Below, piece by piece: positions 18,501-24,320 of a stretch of DNA of 38,650 nucleotides. The position numbers were made by a program, and so were the translations under genes. Each line of letters begins with the position of its first letter. The stretch's first letter is position 1. The DNA lies in the IMG/VR virus record IMGVR_UViG_3300014325_000028, positions 1-38,650 of that record, one strand, 5' to 3'. The notes below the pieces were generated by a model. The model ran no database searches. It had not been told where the DNA came from and was given only the letters and a program-made list of their open reading frames with translations. This DNA is from a virus.

Positions 18501-18716
18501 AATGATCTGGCTGATGCCACCCAAAACTTATTATTTGTGTTTGACCCCTCGGCTCTGAAATACATGCTAAGTACGCCCGCGCCAGGTTTAAAGGCAGCCA
18601 ATGACTTTTACAAGGCTTTTGCCAGCGCGTTTGATGCTAAGGAAGGAACTAAGTTCTCAAAAATTATACCCTACAAAAATTTGATTGACAATGAATACGT
18701 TTCCGGAGAAGAGTAG
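12579..18716 (+). CDS. Giant polyvalent virion protein with permuted histidine phosphatase and HEAGH peptidase motif
   Basis: A 2045-residue protein, presumably packaged and ejected with the DNA, as large polyvalent phage proteins are. The N-terminus has two IDTS-x-W-x-PA repeats. Residues about 270-520 are Ala/Gly-rich and helical. At 815-1000 lie histidine-phosphatase motifs in swapped order: NLGREFEG (823), GEKYIDFAQR (855-864) and VTHSQVI (His885) come before LVRHGET (Arg936/His937) and SPLKRAKETA (984-993). A Lys/Pro-rich linker follows, then a metallopeptidase motif HEAGH (1111-1115) with Glu1160/Glu1164 as possible third ligand. The rest is largely helical, with a Trp-rich stretch (FRTWVPDWWKERFG) and a short hydrophobic segment near the end. 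Ejection is inferred. Confidence 0.8.
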   Translation: MRGVNISKQIDTSDWAPAKDPSASLEIDTSTWKPAGVANIYNPNNEQFLPTGDIEEKVRGILKEVNSSDSEKEYIVDMAMKGASKQEISDAILTIQGIHPKQNLDTQTTLDKVTEGVQDYLKLSVAPAEVLYETVAKLKTPASYYLEETGKGYSVPKPLSKGEKSPVGSKINSIWGTPTESEDDSRVTDIGKKLFNILPHVKESGNDLAQVVYGAATGEELPWYQRLKNENEKLEFETSSKYNKNVLDVSKINSFEDLNPTSDAYDFSLSTIANTAVNLGAYVLEQALTRGSLGTAGKGANAALRAGKITEEAAQKAIKAESLAKGFTASYLTNLGEAMEAANEKGITGRGAYLTALAATAPIAAIDMLGGGYGQINKAFEKEAGQSLIKKLVQGAIEDADGNVTKEVLDDLYKTSNLAAATVAEKTPKNILRTAAEESAQELSQNVIQKASQVIHDNLVDDGDPKYGTELFSPQSIGDYINDAFGGLIGGAQGHVLGKVLEDKNKNEEKSKTIMSAIAQGNENELKTELYGAFKAGNITKEDLDKALFKIDKYSEYHESTKDRNLDDDNKRRIFDLTYEKANIQAGLDKLEESNPDGINDGEIGYRKDLIKEIEGEVKEIWQGTEKKEEPKKEPIKKAFKDFKAKPVKEGPVPEFNVSEMSPEEFENLDPVDKFHAIWQATTDKGKFFKPKELNGTLEIPIGRSAKINVDGKLIDLASSDQEREVVRDGEKTFPNKVLLSYEGEPVSIRPSKVGQLKALAVYDKEGHPIKDLDGQPYFIRVSEKGYGRPKYNSEEFIHPDYVEEHRKGSEGLILVPDFETRNLGREFEGEIETPEAKEILKKSIRNPHTSWKHGEKYIDFAQRTIGAYKNWLKKAKDKSVIVTHSQVISLINQWEKQGRPENLNELDFKKLAEDKVGKDEVYEHTSDNGKVYLVRHGETTENGPPGQSKFRSRQVSLNQSGEQTAVELGEKLKAKGVTDIITSPLKRAKETANIIKGVVRGEEGAKPVEPKGPVETPVVDKPTKKKVASKAKEKIKGDEPKGDEPKLQKPQKETREKANPESVNEVVKYLKKANPKLSIEYDENLKAAGSAKGNQIKINPFYAGIDTPIHEAGHIFIDSIGGLENKVIKKAVDQLRNTGLWNETQERYPELSPDMLAKEVLAEAIGREGAGIFKKASETSKFKQLLDYIFDRIKAVFGFNRNIAKTLAKKVLLGDVYKKEKQPETTSLQKIKEEKKYFGKAKVLPKSYFSKRQYGLSTKELEARKRDLEEKILEASNEEKPNMKSQLESLVDQMKVIDDAYEEYKDSVTNIKKMLDEDRDFYELSEDELLEMYSYIMQFDDTAQSSYFKDIMYRIAKALVEKQNRLLESKGVEIGQHKFRDLNARGVLFKSLSHIQEYFPELQQLSKIWDNAYEGYVSEREKLNAEITNLAKEVIKEEKKKEGVSDKVKDFLSPNNAKYFGWMDDGGELLTTEKARSKGLSDAKIKYLEKYRQIRDSFKGEQSKFANSLEDNALVKTGRNFRETLGDSGVIAAIQQWLSPNSKTGEIKMYYEGTGKQHLKTLNEINLDLQEQAKKGIISKVIAGSKSLYYAIKAQKLLAKKINEDGSKLPESFYRTYTINQQGQIVNKFGSPLEGKYSKDFHGAMLQYINEMSFSKNVNPVLPYVYSVEYYNANKFGDKEVKPNVTKFIQLWRDKHIFREKKTLLPEIDIPMRFLRHLTSMISMTFNLKAGLWNAVMGKYNAWRELGLKAIGRGEKRFFKLNNKTGKYFISSKARNILNKYNIVQTENTTDLKPYVGKLWDGMATMLTKMGEFYVQGTMFLGQISNEDYAKIDAEGNYTGEDKEAFETRMKQYRKKVSDIQGKYSEKDRRNFELWELGRFVGQFRTWVPDWWKERFGEKYYTADGEVHYGSYRAFAGQSFKELYTAVKSRKMFTSEEYVYKRMRQNLRGAMVTAVVLAASLSGDDDEKKRKKGNDLADATQNLLFVFDPSALKYMLSTPAPGLKAANDFYKAFASAFDAKEGTKFSKIIPYKNLIDNEYVSGEE

Positions 18717-18738
18717 GGCGGCATTTAGGTAGCCGCCC
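18716..18738. terminator. GC-rich hairpin after polyvalent gene
   Basis: GGGCGGC and GCCGCCC form a perfect 7-bp stem with a 9-nt loop, beginning at the last base of the stop codon at 18714-18716. No U tract follows on either strand, so it is at best a weak intrinsic terminator or an mRNA 3' stabiliser. AGCCGCCC is repeated 17 bp downstream. Confidence 0.45.
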
Positions 18739-18766
18739 AATTAGAACTAGCCGCCCTCAGGAGGGA

Positions 18767-18853
18767 CTAGGACAACCCGTACTTGATACGAACGAAAGGC
18801 TTATCGAATAGTTTTACCAGCTCTGCGATATCAACTTTCAGGCGTTCAAGCAT
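18767..18853 (-). CDS. 28-residue micro-protein behind its own strong promoter
   Basis: A short frame from ATG 18853 to TAG encodes 28 residues (MLERLKVDIAELVKLF, then DKPFVRIKYGLS). It lies 5 nt past a perfect TTTG-19-TACCTTTG promoter, so its mRNA would be nearly leaderless. The peptide looks like an amphipathic helix followed by a basic beta strand. It is the only sensible content of the gap between 18716 and 18939 on this strand. A real micro-protein is likely because of the promoter fit; function unknown. Confidence 0.5.
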   Translation of the reverse strand: MLERLKVDIAELVKLFDKPFVRIKYGLS

Positions 18854-18858
18854 TTGTA

Positions 18859-18889
18859 CAAAGGTAGTTATTAGAATTTATAATACAAA
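18859..18889 (-). promoter_or_regulatory. Promoter for 28-residue gene
   Basis: On the minus strand TTTG (18889-18886), 19 nt, TACCTTTG (18866-18859): an exact consensus. The -33 lies in the palindrome, overlapping the divergent plus promoter. Confidence 0.65.
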
Positions 18890-18900
18890 AAAGTTTGTAA
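18883..18900. promoter_or_regulatory. Late-control palindrome, copy 3
   Basis: ATACAAA, 4 nt, TTTGTAA: one base from perfect. It provides the -33 elements for both divergent promoters (18859-18889 minus, 18894-18925 plus). Confidence 0.7.
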
Positions 18901-18925
18901 CTTGTTAATTATTAAAATAATCTTG
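18894..18925 (+). promoter_or_regulatory. Promoter for connector-like gene
   Basis: TTTG (18894-18897), 20 nt, TAATCTTG (18918-18925), one mismatch from TAnnTTTG. The leader contains ACCCCTCC directly before ATG 18939, matching the leader of other late genes. Confidence 0.6.
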
Positions 18926-18938
18926 TAAAACCCCTCCA

Positions 18939-19721
18939 ATGAATATTATTGAGATGCGAGACGCAATAGACAGCTTTTTGGATCGCACAAAGTCGGCCCG
19001 ATTCACCGATGCCGTTTACTGCCAGCACATGAACAATGCCATTACCGACGATTTCCGGGACCGTACCTCAAACATCAAACAGGCGAGGATGTACGACTTT
19101 CAAAGTACGGAGCAGGTTATGCGAGACCTATATACTTTAGTGGTAGATAATGCTCCTTTAGTTCCATCGGGAAACAACTTGCCTTACCCGGCAGATTATA
19201 GATATTTTGGAAGGTTGCTGGTTACCGTAGATGGATACACAACTTACCCTCTGCCTTGTGAATACCGGCAGGAAGGGCCCTTGTTAAAAGACGCTTTCAG
19301 AAAACCCAGCAAGACCAAGTTTTACTACGTCGAGACCGATACTGCCTTCAGGATTCTGCACGGGGGCACTACACTACAAGCTGGATCTTTCTCCTATATG
19401 AAGTACCCGGCTATCGTTACTATGGGCCAGGAAAGCGACAAGGTGAATGATACGGGCGTTCTGCAAACCAACACGCAGTATATAGTTTACGAGGACTGCG
19501 TTTACAACGGAACTTCTTATCCTTCAGGAGCTATATTTACCACGGGACTTGTTACTACATTAACTGATGGGATAGTAATCCCCACTTCGGTTATAGTTAA
19601 CTGCGACATGCCGGTTAATATTCAGGCGGATATAGTTAAGAAAGCGGCAGAAACAATGGAGTTAAGCATAAGCGAGTTCAACAAGTCGCAGCTTTTACAG
19701 CAGCAGAGCGAACAGGATTAA
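18939..19721 (+). CDS. Probable head-tail connector or tail adaptor protein
   Basis: A 260-residue protein. The N-terminal helices (MNIIEMRDAIDSFLDRT, then NNAITDDFRDR) resemble the start of adaptor or tail-tube-type proteins of podovirus-like phages. The centre is beta-rich, with TQYIVYEDCVYNGTSYPSG (about 175-193) related to the YN-x-x-Y-x-x-G motif in the first gene of the window. The C-terminus is a Gln-rich helix. It has its own promoter with the ACCCCTC leader and is monocistronic: it is followed by a convergent gene overlapping 4 bp. I infer a virion connector; no family can be named with certainty. Confidence 0.6.
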   Translation: MNIIEMRDAIDSFLDRTKSARFTDAVYCQHMNNAITDDFRDRTSNIKQARMYDFQSTEQVMRDLYTLVVDNAPLVPSGNNLPYPADYRYFGRLLVTVDGYTTYPLPCEYRQEGPLLKDAFRKPSKTKFYYVETDTAFRILHGGTTLQAGSFSYMKYPAIVTMGQESDKVNDTGVLQTNTQYIVYEDCVYNGTSYPSGAIFTTGLVTTLTDGIVIPTSVIVNCDMPVNIQADIVKKAAETMELSISEFNKSQLLQQQSEQD

Positions 19722-20125
19722 CGGAACCAGAATTTACGCTCTATCTCGTTACGCCTTTCTACTTCAGTTTGCCATTGTTCATCTGTAAGACCAAAACGCA
19801 GTTGAAAGGTCAATAGAGTAGGAGTCGAATTTTCATCAAAGAAAAAACTTGTTTCTTCTGGAATCTCCATTTTTTTGAAATATTCGACGGATATTTTTTC
19901 CACGTGGTGTCCAAGCCACCTGTTGTAACTATCCCCGGTATTATATCGAAATCCACCATTACTTTCATATACTTTTTTTATGGAATGAATTTTATAGATA
20001 TGTTTAATTTCGCCCTTATATGTAAAATATCCCCACCATCGAATACATAAGTCCGACACAAAAATTTCATTGTTGTTTCGATCTCTTTTGCCTGTTGATT
20101 CTAGTTTAACTTGCTCTTCGATCAT
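19718..20125 (-). CDS. YopX-like domain protein
   Basis: A 135-residue protein. Near the N-terminus, STGKRDRNNNEIFVSDLC resembles the conserved opening of the YopX family (TG-x-x-D-x-x-G-x-x-I-x-x-G-D), and the following Trp/Tyr-rich strands (RWWGYFTYKGEI) fit the small beta-barrel of that family. YopX proteins are common in phages and their function is unknown. It lies 5 bp after the gene starting at 20712 and overlaps the convergent connector gene by 4 bp. The match is by eye. Confidence 0.55.
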   Translation of the reverse strand: MIEEQVKLESTGKRDRNNNEIFVSDLCIRWWGYFTYKGEIKHIYKIHSIKKVYESNGGFRYNTGDSYNRWLGHHVEKISVEYFKKMEIPEETSFFFDENSTPTLLTFQLRFGLTDEQWQTEVERRNEIERKFWFR

Positions 20126-20130
20126 TATGA

Positions 20131-20712
20131 CTAAAAGTTGTGGTGAGGTTTTTCAATTATAATATATTCCCACCACTTACGAGGCCTTAACTCTGTTTTT
20201 TTGACGTTGAAATCTTTATCGAAAACAAGGCGTCTCACATACCTGTATTCGTCACCAAACATCTCGTACCTGCCATGTATGGAGCTGCGAACAAGCTTAA
20301 TTTTATCAAGAAAAAGCCAAAAATAAGACGATATAAAACTGTAGGCCAAGTATATTTTTCGCTGCCACGTAGTGTTTTTTACTTTAACTAGCTCCTTACT
20401 GCAACTTAAGCAATAGCATGCGTGTGTTTTATTTTGAAAATCCATAAACACTGCGTAAGTCGTACAGCCGTTTTTACAGTTTTTACACACTTCTGGTGAA
20501 TGGTATTTTGTATTTGGAGTAATAAATACATGTTCCAATCTTCTATAAAAAAGCCACCTAACAGTGTGAGTTTTCCAAATAGGTTGAATTTGCTTTAATA
20601 TTTCATCCGCCCTTTTTTGCGAAATCATGTAATCTTCCATTGCGCCCCACAGGTCATTCCCTTCTAACGATGCGAACTCGGGCTTTATTTTTTTAAACTC
20701 CTCTACTGTCAT
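20131..20712 (-). CDS. Hypothetical protein with Cys4-type zinc ribbon
   Basis: A 193-residue protein. Cysteines CKNCKNGC (about residues 78-85) and CYCLSC (about 100-105) have the spacing of a zinc ribbon. The C-terminal half is aromatic (FISSYFWLFL, RKWWEYIIIEK) with one stretch hydrophobic enough to be membrane-associated. It is the first gene of a two-gene minus unit inserted between virion genes, and a degenerate copy of the late-control palindrome (20730-20747) stands upstream. Its A/T-rich codon use differs from the virion genes beside it, so it may be an accessory gain. Function unknown. Confidence 0.65.
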   Translation of the reverse strand: MTVEEFKKIKPEFASLEGNDLWGAMEDYMISQKRADEILKQIQPIWKTHTVRWLFYRRLEHVFITPNTKYHSPEVCKNCKNGCTTYAVFMDFQNKTHACYCLSCSKELVKVKNTTWQRKIYLAYSFISSYFWLFLDKIKLVRSSIHGRYEMFGDEYRYVRRLVFDKDFNVKKTELRPRKWWEYIIIEKPHHNF

Positions 20713-20729
20713 ATCGTAAAAGTAAGGAA

Positions 20730-20747
20730 TTACAAACTTTCTTGTTA
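20730..20747. promoter_or_regulatory. Degenerate late-control palindrome (copy 5)
   Basis: TTACAAA, 4 nt, CTTGTTA: the left half is perfect and the right half has two mismatches. It lies 18 bp upstream of the minus gene starting at 20712 and 56 bp from copy 4. Confidence 0.4.
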
Positions 20748-20802
20748 TTAAAATTACTAACTTATTAAATATCAGTAAAATAATTTTACTTTTTTCTAAA
20801 AG

Positions 20803-20820
20803 TTACAAAATAGTTTGTAA
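20803..20820. promoter_or_regulatory. Late-control palindrome, copy 4 (perfect)
   Basis: TTACAAA, 4 nt, TTTGTAA: a perfect inverted repeat. Its last three bases begin the -7 box TAATTTTG (20818-20825) of the capsid gene, so a bound protein would sit where -33 recognition normally happens. Confidence 0.7.
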
Positions 20821-20846
20821 TTTTGCCTCATTACTAACCCCTCAAA
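20818..20846 (+). promoter_or_regulatory. Capsid-gene -7 box and ACCCCTC leader
   Basis: TAATTTTG (20818-20825) matches TAnnTTTG. There is no TTTG at -33, only a T-rich tract near 20791. The leader CTAACCCCTCAAAAC is nearly identical to those before 5914 and 10960. Confidence 0.6.
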
Positions 20847-20855
20847 ACTAAATTA

Positions 20856-22508
20856 ATGAATCCCAATCAGAAATCCGTACTGTTAAAGTCCTCCGGGAGA
20901 GGTAACATACAGTACACCGATGGCGCTTACTCCATCGCAGGTGCAGGATTCCGTAAAATCGGAATCAAGTCTATCCGTCATATTAAATATAAGCCGGAAG
21001 TAAAGCAAGTTGTAACGATAGCCAATAACTCGTACACGCCTACGGCTAACACGACTTATATCGTTAAAATTTTCTCTCCGCAGCGCAGGTTCGCCAGCGT
21101 TTCGCAGAAACCGCTTCCTTTTTCTTACACTACACCAGCAGACCTAACTACCTTGGGTGCAACAGCCGCGTTACAGCGAGAAGCCATTCACGTAGCTCTC
21201 GTTGCCGCAATTAACGCCGGGTTCTCTGCTTATATTACTGCCGCCACTTTAGGTACTGGCACAGGCTTCACTTTAACAGACGTTGGCCCATACTACGGAC
21301 CTCGCACTCAGGGTGGCTTTACTTTTTATGGTGCAAACCAAATTGAACTTGCTCTCGATGTAAACGGCCTGGGCTTTCCCGACACAAATTATGTGGCAGC
21401 AGGCTCAACTGGCTACCGCGTGTTAACTACTCCCGCCGTTTACTCGGTTGGTGTAGGCGCTACACTTCTGGCAGACGTTCCCGTTGTTGATGCCATGTAC
21501 GGCCGCATCATGAGTGGTATGACTGCCGGGCAGGCAATGTACAACCCGCCCCCTCCTATCGCAACCGATGGTACTTATGCTGTATCGGGCCAGAACTATG
21601 ATTTGTTTATCATCAACTGGTACCGTCATGCGGAAATTGCCGGCCAAAACCTTGCCCGTATCGGCTTCCAGGAGGCCCAAACGTTTATTTATGTAGATAA
21701 CGGTACCGGAACCTCTACTGCCAACTTACAAGGTTTCTTGGACTTCGAAAAAGCTTTCCACAAGATCATTGCAGAAAGCAACCAGTACGCGAAGACCATC
21801 CAGGAATTTTGGGATGACGTGGGCTTATTCCAAGGTGCTGCCGGCGCGGTTCCTTCGGGCACCGATGGCGCAACCAACAAAATAGCTACGTCTTATGGCC
21901 AGTACAACGAGTTCATCATTAACACATCTACGATAATTGTTCCCACTCCAACAAACACGGGGTACAACATTGAGCTGGATGTTACCAATGCAGAAGGTGA
22001 TGAGATCACCCCTTCGTTATCTACGGTGGCTCCCAAAGAGTTCGTTGTAGGCTCATCTGAGGCTATGATTTACTGTAAGTTCATCGAAACAACCGTGGCT
22101 AATGGCATTTTGAACATCGGCTTCCGTAAAAAAGAGGCGTTCCAAAAAACCATCACAAACTACGATTTCTACGCATACATTAAATTTGATGGCGCCGGAA
22201 CCCCTGCCGGAGCGATTACCACTGAAGGTAAATTAACTGGTATCTCGGAGGTGTTAACCGCAAGCACTACTGCTATTGCGAACGCTACCTGGAACGACTG
22301 TATCCTTAAAGTGGCGATGGATGGCACAGTAACCTGTATTGTAAATGGGGTAACTTATCCTATCTACTCGGTGGGCACAACTCCGCTAAAGTTCGTTGCC
22401 AACTCCATTATCATACCTTCTATCCGTTACCTGAACAATGGCGGTTCTGCTGCCGTACCTGTTATTGGTCAATGGATCGCTGGTACTAACACAACCTGGT
22501 TCGCTTAA
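20856..22508 (+). CDS. Probable major capsid protein
   Basis: A 550-residue protein rich in Ala, Thr, Gly, Ile and Tyr. The N-terminus has a basic arm (SSGRGNIQ) and GFRKIGIKSIRHI. A helical central stretch (DFEKAFHKIIAESNQYAKTIQEFW, shown here in part: AFHKIIAESNQ) lies between beta-rich parts, and the C-terminal part is beta-rich, perhaps an added Ig-like domain. The gene has its own promoter with the perfect palindrome and is followed at once by a strong terminator. Such an isolated, strongly controlled gene of this size amid virion genes is what a major capsid protein looks like. No HK97-fold motif can be proved by eye; a major tail protein is the alternative. Confidence 0.6.
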   Translation: MNPNQKSVLLKSSGRGNIQYTDGAYSIAGAGFRKIGIKSIRHIKYKPEVKQVVTIANNSYTPTANTTYIVKIFSPQRRFASVSQKPLPFSYTTPADLTTLGATAALQREAIHVALVAAINAGFSAYITAATLGTGTGFTLTDVGPYYGPRTQGGFTFYGANQIELALDVNGLGFPDTNYVAAGSTGYRVLTTPAVYSVGVGATLLADVPVVDAMYGRIMSGMTAGQAMYNPPPPIATDGTYAVSGQNYDLFIINWYRHAEIAGQNLARIGFQEAQTFIYVDNGTGTSTANLQGFLDFEKAFHKIIAESNQYAKTIQEFWDDVGLFQGAAGAVPSGTDGATNKIATSYGQYNEFIINTSTIIVPTPTNTGYNIELDVTNAEGDEITPSLSTVAPKEFVVGSSEAMIYCKFIETTVANGILNIGFRKKEAFQKTITNYDFYAYIKFDGAGTPAGAITTEGKLTGISEVLTASTTAIANATWNDCILKVAMDGTVTCIVNGVTYPIYSVGTTPLKFVANSIIIPSIRYLNNGGSAAVPVIGQWIAGTNTTWFA

Positions 22509-22513
22509 CCTAA

Positions 22514-22545
22514 GAGAGGGAGACTAAAAACCTCCCTCTTTTTTT
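22514..22545 (+). terminator. Intrinsic terminator after capsid gene
   Basis: AGAGGGAG and CTCCCTCT form an 8-bp stem with an A-rich loop, followed by a run of T. It starts 6 bp after the stop at 22508 and should set a high capsid-to-tail mRNA ratio by partial read-through into 22557. Confidence 0.85.
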
Positions 22546-22556
22546 AATCTTATTTC

Positions 22557-23297
22557 ATGAGCAACAAAGGCAATAATACCGACGGCCAGATATTACAGAT
22601 ACTCGGTTTGATGAGAACCGATACCGCTGGCATACTTGCGTCTATAGGAGCTATAGGGGGCGTTGATTATGAGCTTCGGCAGGTTACCTACAAGGCCAAT
22701 AAGGCCGGAACCGGGTACTCTAACGGAGATTTTATAGTTAGGGTTGACATAATTATTGCTTCAACAGGCGTAGTGTCTTCAACCGTTTACTTCAACGAAA
22801 CTACTGCGACAACTATTGCCGCTCCTCCAATTGCAGATTTAGACCCGTATTCTCCTCCTTCACAGATAACATTAGGTGCGGGCACATCAATTATCGGAAA
22901 AGTTGGTATAGATCAAACTACGCCCGGAACAACGAATTTGGTTACGGCGCTTCAAACGCTTGACGCTACCGCTACCTATAGTTATTCGATGGCCAGTTCA
23001 ACGGCTTATGAAGCATCCAGGATAGCAAAAGCAAGTGCGGGAAATCTATATGGAATTACGGGCTACAATTCAAAAACTACAGATCAGTGGATTCAGGTTC
23101 ACAACACCACCACGGTACCGGCAGATGCGGCAGTTCCTGTCATAACTTTTATAGCAAGGGCGCTAAGCAACTTTTACGTAAACATTGGCCAGAACGGGGT
23201 ATTCTTTTCTACTGGAATTACGATCTGTAATAGCTCAACTGGACCTACTAAAACAATCGGTAGTGCGGACTGCTGGTTTAACATAACATACAAGTAA
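22557..23297 (+). CDS. Phage tail/appendage structural protein
   Basis: A 246-residue protein. Residues about 37-110 ([19 protein letters not shown], then [10 protein letters not shown], then the [12 protein letters not shown] segment) follow a pattern I know from phage tail and appendage proteins: a GTGYSxGD turn, a strand pair, and a Pro-rich end. The C-terminal half is beta-rich ([19 protein letters not shown]). It is the first gene after the capsid terminator, and the following genes are spaced by 1 bp or overlap, so one operon reaches to 25598. Exact position in the virion unknown. Confidence 0.65.
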   Translation: MSNKGNNTDGQILQILGLMRTDTAGILASIGAIGGVDYELRQVTYKANKAGTGYSNGDFIVRVDIIIASTGVVSSTVYFNETTATTIAAPPIADLDPYSPPSQITLGAGTSIIGKVGIDQTTPGTTNLVTALQTLDATATYSYSMASSTAYEASRIAKASAGNLYGITGYNSKTTDQWIQVHNTTTVPADAAVPVITFIARALSNFYVNIGQNGVFFSTGITICNSSTGPTKTIGSADCWFNITYK

Positions 23298-23298
23298 A

Positions 23299-23736
23299 AT
23301 GCAAGTATCAGACACTTCAAACGGGGTATTTTGCATAAACTCAACTATCCCCACGTCTTCACCAGCTGATTCAACGATTTATTATTTTGGTAATTTATAC
23401 CAAACCACATCCCTTATAACAACCCCCTTATTTAGGCAAACATCCATGCCATTTAACTGCGTTTTAGTCGGGGCAAGTATAACATCTAATGCCACCACGG
23501 CAGGGGTCACTCAGGAAAACAGCACGCTAGCAGTTAGAATTAATAATACAACAGATATCACATTAAGTTCTGTAGTTCAGTTCCAGAACAACGTGCTGAA
23601 TTTTTACAACATTACGGGGCTAAACGCTGTGTTTGCCGCAGGCGATAAGTGGGAAATTAAATGGACTACGCCTGCTTGGGCCACAAATCCAACGAACGCA
23701 ATCCTTTCTGTTAATTTATACTTCAAGCCTATTTAA
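23299..23736 (+). CDS. Small virion structural protein
   Basis: A 145-residue beta-rich protein with Thr, Asn and Ser in alternating hydrophobic strands, ending AILSVNLYFKPI. There is no domain, signal or catalytic motif. It starts 1 bp after the preceding stop, and its own stop overlaps the esterase start (TAATG). Probably a tail or baseplate component; the neighbours are the main basis for this. Confidence 0.6.
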   Translation: MQVSDTSNGVFCINSTIPTSSPADSTIYYFGNLYQTTSLITTPLFRQTSMPFNCVLVGASITSNATTAGVTQENSTLAVRINNTTDITLSSVVQFQNNVLNFYNITGLNAVFAAGDKWEIKWTTPAWATNPTNAILSVNLYFKPI

Positions 23737-24320
23737 TGGTGGAAACCAAAACAAATAGCCTTACCGCGCCCGGGGTTACCAATCCGTTGTTTTTTGGAGA
23801 TAGCCTTACCGCAGGACAAAACGCCTCTTCTCCTGGTATTTGCTGGGTATCTCAACTGTGCTCGGCAAGATACTGGACGCCTACAAACAACGGAGTAGGT
23901 GGGCAAACCGTCACTACCGGAACCGATAACCCCTTTAATCCGTCTTCAATTCCGACAAAGCCAGCGAACAACAACATCCTCTTTATGGGTTGGGGGATAA
24001 ACGACTGCTGGAAAAGCCCGAGCTTAGCTCAATTCACTACAGACTATACGACCTGTATAAACAATGCGCTTGCTAAATCTTACACAGTAATCCTAATAAC
24101 CGGGTTCTTCTGTTTGGACAACGCTTTTTTTACAGTAGCTCAATACATGACTTATGTTAACCAGACCATCACCATAGCCGCAAATACAGGGGTTAGGGTT
24201 TTGAATCTGTTTACTTACATGCAAAATAATGGCGGCGCGTCCCTGCTACAGGATGGGATAGTGCACGTCAACGATCAAGGTTCAACAATAATTAAAAACT
24301 ATCTAAATGCAAACATCTAA
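23736..24320 (+). CDS. SGNH/GDSL-family hydrolase (virion-associated esterase)
   Basis: A 194-residue protein with all four SGNH blocks: GDSLTAG (nucleophile Ser23), NNGVGGQ (Gly55/56), WGIND (Asn89) and DGIVH (Asp173, His177). Family members are esterases or deacetylases. In phages they often remove acetyl groups from capsule or lipopolysaccharide sugars during adsorption. There is no signal peptide, in keeping with assembly into the virion. It is short for the family but complete. It sits between a structural protein and the tail fibre, overlapping the fibre gene by 14 bp, which supports a receptor-processing role. Substrate not predictable from sequence. Confidence 0.8.
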   Translation: MVETKTNSLTAPGVTNPLFFGDSLTAGQNASSPGICWVSQLCSARYWTPTNNGVGGQTVTTGTDNPFNPSSIPTKPANNNILFMGWGINDCWKSPSLAQFTTDYTTCINNALAKSYTVILITGFFCLDNAFFTVAQYMTYVNQTITIAANTGVRVLNLFTYMQNNGGASLLQDGIVHVNDQGSTIIKNYLNANI

